DNA of 58,159 nt, taken from assembly GCF_014647675.1 (NCBI RefSeq), contig NZ_BMPQ01000010.1, positions 1 through 58,159 on the forward strand. The letters are read 5' to 3'. Shown here in pieces: positions 50,839-58,159 of the stretch. The translations under genes were made by a program, and so were the position numbers. Each line of letters opens with the position of its first letter. The first letter of the stretch is position 1. The notes beneath the pieces are model-generated. The model was not told the origin of the DNA. It was given only the letters and a program-made list of their open reading frames with translations, and ran no database searches. This DNA is from Streptomyces flaveus. GTDB lineage: Bacteria; Actinomycetota; Actinomycetes; Streptomycetales; Streptomycetaceae.

Positions 50839-51636
50839 TCACGTCATGACCGCGTGGAGCCCCCCGTCGACGTGCAGGATCTCGCCGGTGGTGGCCGGCA
50901 GCCAGTCCGAGAGGAGCACCGAGCAGGCCTTCGCCGTCGGTTCCGGGTCGTGGACGTCCCAGGCGAGTGGCGGGCGGGTGCGCCAGATCTCCTCCATACG
51001 GTCCACTCCGGGGATCGAGCGTGCTGCCAGGGTGCGAACCATGCCCGCCGCGACGAGGTTGACGCGGATGCGCCGTTCCCCGAGGTACATCGCCAGGTAG
51101 CGGGTGACGGACTCGAGCGCTGCCTTGGAGACGCCCATCCAGTCGTAGCCGGGCCAGGCCAGGGCCGCGTCGAAGTCGAGTCCCACCACGGACGAGCCCT
51201 CCTTCAGTAGCGGGAGGCACGCCGTGACAAGGGCCTTGAGGGAGTACGCCGACACTTCGAGCGCCGTCGCCGCGTCCTGCCATGACGTCTCCAGGAAGGC
51301 ACCGCCGAGCGCGGACCGCGGGGCGAACGCGATCGAGTGCACGATGCCGTCGAGGCCGCCCAGACGGTCGGCGATCGCGGCCGACAGTGCGTCGAGGTCG
51401 CCGCGATCGGTGACGTCGAGCCGGATCACGGGCGTGGGTGCGGGCAGCCGCTCGGCCATCGCCTCCGTGATGGGCAGGGCCCGCCCGAAGGAGGTCAGCG
51501 CCACTTGGGCGCCCTCCTGCTGGGCGATCCGCGCCACGTGGAAGGCGATCGATGTGTCGGAGAGCACGCCGGTGATCAGCAGCCGCTTCCCGGCGAGCAG
51601 TCCGCCGCCCTTTGTCTCCGTTGTCTCCGTGCTCAT
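50839..51636 (-). CDS. fabI: Enoyl-ACP reductase (FabI/InhA type)
   Basis: A 265-aa NADH-dependent enoyl reductase closely following the actinobacterial InhA pattern: LLITGVLSDTSIAFHVARIA, DGIVHSIAFAPRSALGG, active-site YDWMGVSKAALESV (Tyr and Lys of YxxxMxxxK), VNLVAAGMVRT and C-terminal LHVDGGLHAVMT. It performs the last reduction of each elongation cycle. Last gene of the minus-strand set; ATG overlaps the FabG stop. As a second FabI beside a biosynthetic cluster it could serve the pathway or give resistance to a FAS-II inhibitor. Confidence 0.92.
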   Translation of the reverse strand: MSTETTETKGGGLLAGKRLLITGVLSDTSIAFHVARIAQQEGAQVALTSFGRALPITEAMAERLPAPTPVIRLDVTDRGDLDALSAAIADRLGGLDGIVHSIAFAPRSALGGAFLETSWQDAATALEVSAYSLKALVTACLPLLKEGSSVVGLDFDAALAWPGYDWMGVSKAALESVTRYLAMYLGERRIRVNLVAAGMVRTLAARSIPGVDRMEEIWRTRPPLAWDVHDPEPTAKACSVLLSDWLPATTGEILHVDGGLHAVMT

Positions 51637-52343
51637 ACGCCCATCCCGAGTCCGCCGCTGACCGGCAGGAACGCGCCGGTGAGATACGAGGCGTCCTCGC
51701 CGGCGAGGAAGCGCACCACGTTCGCCACCTCCTCCGGGGTGCCGGGGCGGCCGAGCGCGGTCATGGAGAGGTACTCGGCACGTCGTTTCGGGGTGACACC
51801 CGCGACCATGTCGGTGTCGATGAAACCGGGGGCCACGACGTTCGACGTGATGCCCCGACGTCCCAGCTCGCGAGCGAGAGAGCGGGCCAGACCGGTGAGG
51901 CCCGTCTTCGACGCCGCGTAGTTGGCCTGCCCAGGAGACCCGAGCATCCCGGAGAAGGACGAGATGAAGACGAGCCGGCCCCAACGGCCCTCCAGCATCC
52001 CCGGGATGGCCCGTCGCGCGGACCGGAAGGCGCCCACCAGATTGGTGTCGAGGATCTCCAGGAAGTCCTCGTCGGTGGTGTGCAGAGCCAGCTTGTCCCG
52101 CATGATTCCGGCGTTCGCCACCAGGACCTGCACCGGACCGTGCTCGGACTCGATCTTCTCGTACGCGGCGTCCAGCGAGTCGGAATCGGTGACGTCGCAG
52201 CGTACGCCGAAGAAGCCCTCGGGAGGCTCGTCCGACCGGTGGCCGACCGCCACCCGGTCGCCCTGGGCGGCGAAGGCGCGGGCGATGGCCAGGCCGATGC
52301 CGCGATTCCCTCCGGTGACGAAGACGGACCGGCTGTCGGTCAT
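51633..52343 (-). CDS. fabG: 3-oxoacyl-ACP reductase (FabG type)
   Basis: A 236-aa SDR of the FabG group: VTGGNRGIGLAIARAF, LVANAGIMRDKL, catalytic Ser/Tyr/Lys in FISSFSGMLGSPGQANYAAS followed by K, and VVAPGFIDTDM. It reduces beta-ketoacyl-ACP to the 3-hydroxy form. Tandem FabG-FabI order mirrors the housekeeping pair of actinobacteria, but here they belong to an operon with AfsA. Overlaps neighbours at both ends by 4 bp. Confidence 0.93.
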   Translation of the reverse strand: MTDSRSVFVTGGNRGIGLAIARAFAAQGDRVAVGHRSDEPPEGFFGVRCDVTDSDSLDAAYEKIESEHGPVQVLVANAGIMRDKLALHTTDEDFLEILDTNLVGAFRSARRAIPGMLEGRWGRLVFISSFSGMLGSPGQANYAASKTGLTGLARSLARELGRRGITSNVVAPGFIDTDMVAGVTPKRRAEYLSMTALGRPGTPEEVANVVRFLAGEDASYLTGAFLPVSGGLGMGV

Positions 52344-53587
52344 CGTGTGCCCGCTTTCTGTAGGACGAGGACGGCGTTCTGCCCGCCGAATCCGAAGGAG
52401 TGGCTGGTCGCCGTCGTGACGCGCTGTTCGCGCGGCGCGCCGCTGACGACGTCGATGTCGATCTCGGGGTCGAGTTTGTCGAGGTTGGCGGTGGGCGGCA
52501 CCAGGCCGTGCTCGATGGTCAGGGCCGTGTAGGCCACCTCGATGGCGCCCGCGGCGCCGAGCGCGTGTCCCGTGACGCCCTTGGTGGAGGTGGCCGAGGG
52601 CCGCCCGCCGAGCACGCGGTTGATCAGCTGGGACTCCATCAGGTCGTTCAACTTGGTCGATGTGCCATGGGCGTTGACGTGGTCGACGGCCTCGGGGGCC
52701 ACGTCCGCGTCGGTGAGCGCCGAGCGCAGGGCGCGCTCCACGCCGGCGCCCGCCGGGTCCGGCGCGGAGGCGTGGTGCCCGTCGGCGCTGGCCCCGAAGC
52801 CCGCGACCAGCGCACGGACCGTGCCGCCCCGCGCCCGTGCGTCCTGTTCGCGCTCCAGGACCAGCACGGACGCCGCCTCCGCGGCCACGAAGCCGCCGCG
52901 GTCCGCGTCGAAGGGGCGGGATGCCCCCGCCGGGTCGTCGGTGCGCCGGGACAGCGCGCCCATCCGGTGGTAGGCGGCCATCGGCGTGGGACTCAGTGGT
53001 GCCTCGGACGCGCCGGCGAGCACGAGGTCGCAGACGCCGGACTGCAGCATCTGACGTGCGGTGCCGACCGCGGTGACGCCGGAGGCGCAGGCGGTGGCGA
53101 CCACCAGGTTCGGACCGAGGGCCCGGCAGTGCATGGCGAGATATCCGGAGATCATGTTGACCGGCCAGTTCACCATCACCAGCGGCGAGACCTGGTCGGC
53201 GCCTTCTTGGTAGTACGTGCTGTGAGCGTCCTCGTAGGAGGCCGCGCCGCCCAGCGCGTTGCCCATGACGACGCCGACCCGGGCGCCGTCCCACCTTCGC
53301 GGGTCGAGGCCCGCGTCGGCCAGGGCCTCCTTGGCGGCCACCAGGGCGAGTTGGCTGACCCGGTCCAGGCGCCAGGCCGTCGAGCGGCCGAGCAGGGCGT
53401 TGGCGTCGAAGCCGGGGACCCGGCAGGAGATGTCCACGGGCAGCCCGGCGAGCGCCGGGTCGCGCTGTGCGGTGGAGCGGCCCGACAGGACCCGCTCCCA
53501 GTTAGCCGCCACGCCGATGCCGGCCGGGGTGACGAGGCCGATTCCCGTGATCGCGACGGGTGCGTCCCGTCCGGTGCGCTCGGCCAT
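52340..53587 (-). CDS. Beta-ketoacyl-ACP synthase II (KAS II), copy 2
   Basis: A 415-aa FabF-type ketosynthase with Cys167 (VVATACASGVTA), His307 (VNAHGTSTKLND) and His341 (KGVTGHALGAAGA) intact. It shares long stretches with copy 1 (for example LAGLPVD.SCRVPGFDA), indicating that the two operons descend from a common module. It elongates chains on the adjacent ACP; the start overlaps the ACP stop by one base (TGATG). Confidence 0.93.
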   Translation of the reverse strand: MAERTGRDAPVAITGIGLVTPAGIGVAANWERVLSGRSTAQRDPALAGLPVDISCRVPGFDANALLGRSTAWRLDRVSQLALVAAKEALADAGLDPRRWDGARVGVVMGNALGGAASYEDAHSTYYQEGADQVSPLVMVNWPVNMISGYLAMHCRALGPNLVVATACASGVTAVGTARQMLQSGVCDLVLAGASEAPLSPTPMAAYHRMGALSRRTDDPAGASRPFDADRGGFVAAEAASVLVLEREQDARARGGTVRALVAGFGASADGHHASAPDPAGAGVERALRSALTDADVAPEAVDHVNAHGTSTKLNDLMESQLINRVLGGRPSATSTKGVTGHALGAAGAIEVAYTALTIEHGLVPPTANLDKLDPEIDIDVVSGAPREQRVTTATSHSFGFGGQNAVLVLQKAGTR

Positions 53588-53838
53588 CAGGCGTTCCCCG
53601 CCGCCGAGTTCACCAGCTCGTACAGGTCCGAGACGGTGCCGCCGCTGTTGAGGTCCTCGGTGGGTATCACGAAGCCCAGCCGCTTCTGCAGGGTCAGCGC
53701 GACCTCGATGAGCGCGAGCGAGTCCAGCTCGATGTCCTCCAGGACGGTGTCGGGCTTGATGTCCTCGCGCAGGACGCCGAACTTCTCCTCCAGGACCTGG
53801 GAGAGGATCTCGAAGGTGGGGGGAGTGAAGGTGCTCAT
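53587..53838 (-). CDS. Acyl carrier protein, copy 2
   Basis: An 83-aa ACP with phosphopantetheine site Ser40 in ELDSLALIEV. It has the same DSLALIE core as copy 1 but a different first helix (MSTFTPPTFEILSQVLEEKF) and more basic loop (LQKRLGF). Lies between the KAS II and KAS III genes, as in the first operon. RBS GGCGG-like before the ATG is modest. Confidence 0.93.
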   Translation of the reverse strand: MSTFTPPTFEILSQVLEEKFGVLREDIKPDTVLEDIELDSLALIEVALTLQKRLGFVIPTEDLNSGGTVSDLYELVNSAAGNA

Positions 53839-53907
53839 GGCTGATGCCGCCTTTCGGGCGTGGGGTGGGGTGGGGTGGGGACGAGTGGGGCGTGAACCTG
53901 CCTGTGG

Positions 53908-54915
53908 TTACACGGACTTCAGCGAGGGCCAGGTCAGTGCCGTGGCCCCCCACGTGGCGCCGCCTCCGAAGGCGGCGAGGACGACGCGCGCGCCGGGAGC
54001 GAGGTCGCCCGTCGCGTGCGCGTGCGCCAGGGCGAGCGGGATGGAGGCCGCCGCCGTGTTGCCGACCCGGTTCAGGTGGATGACGAGCCGGTCCGCCGGG
54101 ATGTCCAGCTGCTCCGCGACAGCCCGCAGGATGCGCAGGTTGGCCTGGTGGCCGACCAGTCGGTCGACGTCGCCCGGCTGCCATCCGGTGTGGGCGAGTG
54201 CGGCGCGCGCCGACTCGGACATACGGGCCACGGCGTGCTCGAAGACCTCCCGGCCCCGCATGGAGAAGTAGCGGTCGGCCGCGTCGGTGCGCTCGGGATC
54301 GGCGTCGGGGTGGGGCCGCTCGGAGCCGCCGGCCCGCACCGTGATCAGATCGGCGAGTGATCCGTCGCTGCCGAGCACGATCCGGCCCAGGGCGCCGGGA
54401 TCGCCGGGTTCCCCGGCGCGCAGCACCACCGCGCCCGCGCCGTCGCCGAACACCACGGCACAGGAGCGGTCACGAGGGTCGATGAGGGTGCTGAAGGCCT
54501 CGGCGCCGATGACGAGGACCTGTTCGGCCGCTCCGGAGGCGATCATCCCGGCGGCGGTGGTGAGGGCGTACAGGAATCCCGTGCAGACGGCGGAGACGTC
54601 GAAGGCCGGGCGTCCGGTGAGGCCCAGGCGGCGGGCCACCTCGGGGGCGCTGGCCGGGCAGGGGCGGTCGGGTGTGGTGGTGGCGAGGACTACCGCGTCC
54701 ACGTCCGCTGTGCCCGCCGACTCCATGGCCCGCGCCCCGGCCTCCGCGGCGAGCCGGGAGGTCGGCATGCCGGCGGACACGAAGTGCCGGGTGCGGATGC
54801 CGGTGCGAGTGCGGATCCACTCGTCGGAGGTGTTCATACGTGCGGCGAGGTCGTCGTTGGTGACGAGGTCGGGTGGCAGCCAGGCGCCGATGCCGCTGAT
54901 GACGGCGGCTTTCAT
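53908..54915 (-). CDS. Beta-ketoacyl-ACP synthase III (KAS III), copy 2
   Basis: A 335-aa FabH-type starter ketosynthase: Cys111 (FDVSAVCTGF), His256 (VGHQAN) and Asn286 (GNTAAAS) are all present. GGAGG stands 7 nt before the ATG at 54915. Close to copy 1 throughout (GIGAWLPPDLVTNDDL, VLATTTPDRPCPA). It primes the second AfsA-linked chain-building line. Confidence 0.93.
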   Translation of the reverse strand: MKAAVISGIGAWLPPDLVTNDDLAARMNTSDEWIRTRTGIRTRHFVSAGMPTSRLAAEAGARAMESAGTADVDAVVLATTTPDRPCPASAPEVARRLGLTGRPAFDVSAVCTGFLYALTTAAGMIASGAAEQVLVIGAEAFSTLIDPRDRSCAVVFGDGAGAVVLRAGEPGDPGALGRIVLGSDGSLADLITVRAGGSERPHPDADPERTDAADRYFSMRGREVFEHAVARMSESARAALAHTGWQPGDVDRLVGHQANLRILRAVAEQLDIPADRLVIHLNRVGNTAAASIPLALAHAHATGDLAPGARVVLAAFGGGATWGATALTWPSLKSV

Positions 54916-54955
54916 GGGTGGCCTCCTGGGAGGGGGGTGGTGCGGGCGGTGGGCC

Positions 54956-55639
54956 TCACGCGTCGCCTCCCGGGACGAGGGCGATGTCTGTCGCGACCAG
55001 CGCGTCGACCCTGGCCGAAGCGGCCGCGGCGCCGGTGAACTCGACGCCGTGCCACCCGGCTCGCTCCGCTCCGGCGCAGTTGACCGCCAGGTCGTCGACG
55101 AGCACGCACTCCTCGCGGCGCACCCCGGCCCGCTCGGCGGCGAGGCGGAAGATCTCCTCCTCGGGCTTGCGGCAGCCGGACGCGTACGAGAGCACCACGG
55201 CGTCGAAGAGACCTTCGGGCGGTACGGCGAGGCGCCAGTGCCGGTCCCAGGCGGGCGGCATGTTGGACAACAGGCCGACGAACACGCCCTGTCGGCGCAG
55301 CCGGTGCAGCGTGTCGAGCCAGGGCTGGTTGACGGCACGGTCGGCGAACCAGCGCGCGGGGTAGTCACCGAGGTCGACGCGGATGCCGTTGTGCGTCGCG
55401 AGGGCCTCCTCGACGCGGCGCTCCCAGGTCTCCTGGGTGAGCAGCGGGGTGTCGAGCGGCGCCAGGATGTCGTCGCCGGCCCCGCAGTCGCGGGACACCT
55501 GCCGCATGGCGGCGAGCAGTGTGGCCGGCGGCACGCCGAGCCGGGCGCAGAAGGTCTTCATGGACTCGGCCACCGGAGGGGTCAGCACGCCACCGTAGTC
55601 GGTCCAGACCGCGCGTACCGGCCCGGTCCCGGGCGCCAT
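54956..55639 (-). CDS. HAD-superfamily hydrolase (motif I DYGGVL)
   Basis: A 227-aa HAD protein. Motif I is VWTDYGGVLTPP with nucleophile Asp14; the usual second Asp two residues on is Gly, as in the HAD-IA epoxide-hydrolase-N-like branch. Motif II is GLLSNMPP, Lys in SGCRKPEEEIF and motif IV CVLVDDLAVNC. Its start overlaps the AfsA stop (TGATG). It is from a different HAD branch than the phosphatase at 26484 although it holds the corresponding place in this gene set. A phosphatase role for an AfsA product is inferred. Confidence 0.87.
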   Translation of the reverse strand: MAPGTGPVRAVWTDYGGVLTPPVAESMKTFCARLGVPPATLLAAMRQVSRDCGAGDDILAPLDTPLLTQETWERRVEEALATHNGIRVDLGDYPARWFADRAVNQPWLDTLHRLRRQGVFVGLLSNMPPAWDRHWRLAVPPEGLFDAVVLSYASGCRKPEEEIFRLAAERAGVRREECVLVDDLAVNCAGAERAGWHGVEFTGAAAASARVDALVATDIALVPGGDA

Positions 55640-56607
55640 CAGTGGTCCTCCGAGACGCCGACGGCGATCTCGCTGACGGCGGTGCCGCCCTGCCGGAAGC
55701 GGACGGCCACCTCGTCGCAGGCGCGGCGCACGGCCGACACCCTGACGGGGGAGTCGAGTTCGGCGAACCGGGCGAACGCCGAGCGGTAGCCGGTGATCCG
55801 CACGCCGGTGCCCGCCGCGAGGAGCGCGGCCTGCCGGGCGGCCTCCATGAGGATCATCGCCGTGTAGTGGTCCTGCGGGTGGTCGAAGTGCGTGCGGTGT
55901 CCGGACGGCACCGCCACCACCGCGGCGACTCCGCCGGCCACGCGGCGGGCGTCGGCGAGCGCCACGTTGGCGGGGTCCCGGCGGGCCACATCGGCGGGCG
56001 GCACGGGGATGCCCGGGGGCATGGCGGGCAGCGAGTCCGACAGGGGCGGCGCCGACCTGCGATGGTAGCGCCGGACGATCTCCGCCTCCTCAGCCGGGGA
56101 GTAGCGGGCGGAGATGTCGCAGCGGCCGAACGGCACACCGTCGTGGAGCAGCTCCAGGACGTACCGCGCGGCGCGCACCGTTCCCGAGCGGACCTGGCTG
56201 CGGGTGACGGCGGCCCGGATGTTCAGCTCGCGGGGCCGGTCGTGGGTCGGCAGCGGTGTGTCGCCGACGAGGTCGAGCGTCCAGTCGGTGACATGGAAGG
56301 CGCTGTCCCTGGCGACTCCGAGGCCGCGGTGGGCGACGCAGGTGGCGGTCTGTCGGCAGCACTCGAGAAGAAGCATGCTGTCGGGGGCCTCGGCGGCCGG
56401 TCCGGTGTGATCGCCGAAGTAGTGGTGAGCGGGAGGCAGTTGGGCCGCCGCGAGATAGTTGTCCGCGGTCAGGTCGGCGTAGTCGGTGAGGAAGACCTCG
56501 CTGACCGCCCAGCGGTGGACGTCGCCGCGGTCGACCGTACGACGGTAGGAGAGGGCCGGAGCGGATGGGGCCGCGTCCGGTGCGAGGGCGCTCTGGGGGA
56601 GGGGCAT
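55639..56607 (-). CDS. AfsA-family butenolide/gamma-butyrolactone synthase homologue 2
   Basis: A 322-aa AfsA homologue with both hot-dog domains: VHRWAVSEVFLTDY, LPPAHHYFGDHTG, MLLLECCRQTATCVAH in the first (~30-150), and FDHPQDHYTAMILMEAARQA in the second (~200-320). The start at 56607 follows AAGGAG. Other in-frame starts upstream (to 56769) would add non-conserved residues. First gene of the HAD-KAS III-ACP-KAS II-FabG-FabI operon. Only moderately similar to homologue 1, so the two probably make different products or handle different chains. Confidence 0.85.
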   Translation of the reverse strand: MPLPQSALAPDAAPSAPALSYRRTVDRGDVHRWAVSEVFLTDYADLTADNYLAAAQLPPAHHYFGDHTGPAAEAPDSMLLLECCRQTATCVAHRGLGVARDSAFHVTDWTLDLVGDTPLPTHDRPRELNIRAAVTRSQVRSGTVRAARYVLELLHDGVPFGRCDISARYSPAEEAEIVRRYHRRSAPPLSDSLPAMPPGIPVPPADVARRDPANVALADARRVAGGVAAVVAVPSGHRTHFDHPQDHYTAMILMEAARQAALLAAGTGVRITGYRSAFARFAELDSPVRVSAVRRACDEVAVRFRQGGTAVSEIAVGVSEDH

Positions 56608-57087
56608 CAGTGTGCTGCTCCTTGGGCAGTGGCCGGGCTCGTGGTCCACATTCTTCGAGCGCCCGGCCGCCGCCAGCCAGGGCCTTCTGCCACCCGTGCG
56701 GCTCATACCCTTGAAACCGCTACCAGTTACCTCCGGGTAGGGTGTCCGACTTGCCATGGTGTACGCCAATTGGCTTGTGCGGAAGGCGGGTTCACGTCCG
56801 CCCCGGCGCCCCGCCCGGCGTGGCCCCCGCCGCAGGCCGCACGGCTGCCGGGGCCGGCTCCCCGGCCGGAAAAGTCGCTCAGGGTGGTGCTGGACTCAGG
56901 GGTATCGCGCGCACCAGGCCCGGCCGTTCGAGTTCATGCACGATGGTTGTCCGGCGCACCGCCCGTGCCGCAAGGCGCGAACCGGCCAGAGCGGCCGGCG
57001 CGGCGCCCGCCTCTCCCTCAGCCACCCCCGCGTACGCCATTTCCGTATGCCCGTTCCCCCTGAACGCAGGAGGTGTGACGCATCACC
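56608..57087. other. Divergent promoter region between AfsA-2 and the flavin monooxygenase
   Basis: 480 bp with no convincing gene. It contains the perfect palindrome GCCAATTGGC at 56765-56774 and, just upstream, GACTTGCCAT. I find no clear gamma-butyrolactone-receptor (ARE) palindrome. The monooxygenase ribosome site AGGAGG is at 57069-57074. Confidence 0.5.
56765..56774. promoter_or_regulatory. 10-bp palindrome in the divergent region
   Basis: GCCAATTGGC is perfectly self-complementary and the most AT-rich spot between the AfsA-2 and monooxygenase genes. It may be part of an operator; the evidence is only symmetry and position. Confidence 0.3.
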
Positions 57088-58159
57088 GTGGACAGCGAAG
57101 CACTGGTCGTCGGCGCAGGGCCGACCGGCCTGATGATGGCCACCGAGCTGATCCGCCGCGGGATCGACACCAGGATCGTCGATCGCGCGGCCCGAAGGAA
57201 CCCCCATGCGAAGGCGATCATCCTCCAGCCGCGCGCGCTGGAGGTGATGGCCCGCCTCGGCCTGGAGGACCGTATTCGCGACGCGGCGCTGCCCGTCGTC
57301 GCCGCCAACTACTACACCCGCGGCCGCCGCGTCGCCCGCATCAACTTCCGCGGTCTGAAGGGCAGTCGCTTCGGCACTCCCCTCTCCCTCCCGCAGAACG
57401 AGACCGAGGGGCTGCTGCTCGACGCGCTGCACGAGGCGGGCGGCCGGGTCGAGTACGGGCACCGGCTGGCCGCCCTCGCCCAGGACGCCGACGGCGTGGA
57501 CGCCGACCTGTCGGGCACCGCCCACCGCACGGGCCGGCTGCTCGGCTGCGACGGCGCGCACAGCGCGGTCCGCGAGCAGCTCGGCGTCGCCTTCACCGGT
57601 CCGACGTACCCGCAGTCGTTCGTCCTCGTCGACGGTGAGTGGGACACTCCGCTCGCGCATGCCGAGGCGCACTACTTCATGGGCCCCACGGGCGTGCTGG
57701 TCGTCGTCGGTCTCCCGGACGGGCTCATCCGTGTCTTCGGCAGCGCTCCCGAGGGTGCCGGGCCGGTGGACGTCGAGGAGACCGTGCGCGCCATCGCCGC
57801 CCAACGCAGCCCCGTTCCACTGGAGTTGACCTCCGTCACCGGCGCCGGCCACTTCCGGGTCCACCGCAAGATGGCGGACCGGTTCCGCGACGGGCGGGTG
57901 CTCCTCGCGGGCGACGCCGCGCATGTGCACAGCCCGGCCGGCGGACAGGGACTGAACACCAGCATCCAGGACGCGCACGAAGCGGCCTGGCGGCTCGCCG
58001 ACGTGATCAGGGGCAGGCTGCCGGCGGCCGAGCTGGCGGCCTGGGAGCGGGAACGCATGCATGTCGCGCACGCCGTGGTCACCGACACCGACCGGCAGAC
58101 CCGCCTGTGGACCTGGGGCGGCTGGCGCGAGCGGGCCCGCGACCTCGCGGCGGGGGGCG
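57088..58159 (+). CDS. Class A FAD-dependent monooxygenase, copy 2, cut by window end
   Basis: The frame is open to the last base, so only ~357 residues are seen. It has FAD motif LVVGAGPTGLMMATEL, LLGCDGAHSAVREQLG, and LLAGDAAHVHSPAGGQGLNT, matching the monooxygenase at 29964 in fold and order. I give the GTG at 57088 as start, but AGGAGG is ideally spaced (7 nt) to an ATC at 57082, which would give the family-like N-terminus (I/M)TVDSEALVV; initiation at ATC is possible. Divergent from the AfsA-2 operon, so it probably shares its regulation and tailors its product. Confidence 0.88.
   Translation, partial: MDSEALVVGAGPTGLMMATELIRRGIDTRIVDRAARRNPHAKAIILQPRALEVMARLGLEDRIRDAALPVVAANYYTRGRRVARINFRGLKGSRFGTPLSLPQNETEGLLLDALHEAGGRVEYGHRLAALAQDADGVDADLSGTAHRTGRLLGCDGAHSAVREQLGVAFTGPTYPQSFVLVDGEWDTPLAHAEAHYFMGPTGVLVVVGLPDGLIRVFGSAPEGAGPVDVEETVRAIAAQRSPVPLELTSVTGAGHFRVHRKMADRFRDGRVLLAGDAAHVHSPAGGQGLNTSIQDAHEAAWRLADVIRGRLPAAELAAWERERMHVAHAVVTDTDRQTRLWTWGGWRERARDLAAGG

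Noticed and set aside
56608..57063. Gamma-butyrolactone receptor (ARE-like) site in the AfsA-2 divergent region
   Set aside because: Only short, weak palindromes are visible; none resembles a known ARE well enough to claim.
1..58159. tRNA, rRNA or CRISPR arrays
   Set aside because: No cloverleaf with CCA-type end, no rRNA motif and no regularly spaced short repeats were found; the 138-bp repeats are protein-coding.

Overview
The window is high-GC actinobacterial DNA, almost certainly from a Streptomyces or close relative. The evidence is strong G/C bias at third codon positions, GTG starts, many 4-bp ATGA/GTGA gene overlaps, AfsA (A-factor synthase) homologues, a SARP/AfsR-type regulator and many TetR regulators. 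I see no rRNA, tRNA, CRISPR array or phage genes. Everything here is accessory or secondary-metabolism DNA.

Left end (1-3.5 kb): a truncated TPR gene with near-identical 138-bp repeats overlaps a gene for a CHAT/caspase-like protein, followed by a gene-poor stretch with an IS5-type transposase remnant. From 3.5 to 14.8 kb lies what looks like a substrate-inducible catabolic locus. It holds a metallo-hydrolase, a 49-aa ORF and a FAH-family hydrolase divergent from a TetR gene, then a five-gene branched-chain-type ABC importer, a type-B carboxylesterase and a quinone-oxidoreductase-like dehydrogenase. The same palindrome (core TGGACTTGAGTCCA) sits in front of the hydrolase operon and the importer, so the TetR probably controls both.

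14.8-21.9 kb is a patchwork of small genes and debris: a cyclophilin-fold protein, a frameshifted NAD(P)-binding pseudogene, TetR and AraC regulators, tandem MmcQ/YjbR genes, an SDR with its TetR, a VapBC toxin-antitoxin pair, an IS3 orfA remnant, and a 130-bp copied piece of the AraC gene. A second shared operator/promoter block precedes the cyclophilin-fold gene and the SDR.

21.9-58.2 kb is the most interesting part. A ten-gene operon (21972-31882: AfsA, KAS III, ACP, KAS II, aldo/keto reductase, HAD phosphatase, divergent KAS III, MFS exporter, FAD monooxygenase, F420/PPOX reductase) and a second convergent set (50839-58159+: FabI, FabG, KAS II, ACP, KAS III, HAD, AfsA, with a divergent FAD monooxygenase running off the window) are two versions of one toolkit. 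Each has a dedicated ACP, starter and elongating ketosynthases, an AfsA-type butenolide-forming enzyme, a phosphatase and a class A flavin monooxygenase. No gamma-butyrolactone receptor gene is present, which favours an AfsA-dependent natural product (butenolide, furan or butyrolactone type) over plain quorum signalling; this is inference.

Between the two halves are an isochorismatase-fold protein, two alpha/beta hydrolases, a large SARP-NB-ARC-TPR regulator, an MHS-type transporter, a second branched-chain-type ABC importer with a fused LivHM permease and its own TetR, and a two-component system flanked by two paralogous DUF418 membrane-protein genes whose upstream regions share a precisely spaced motif.
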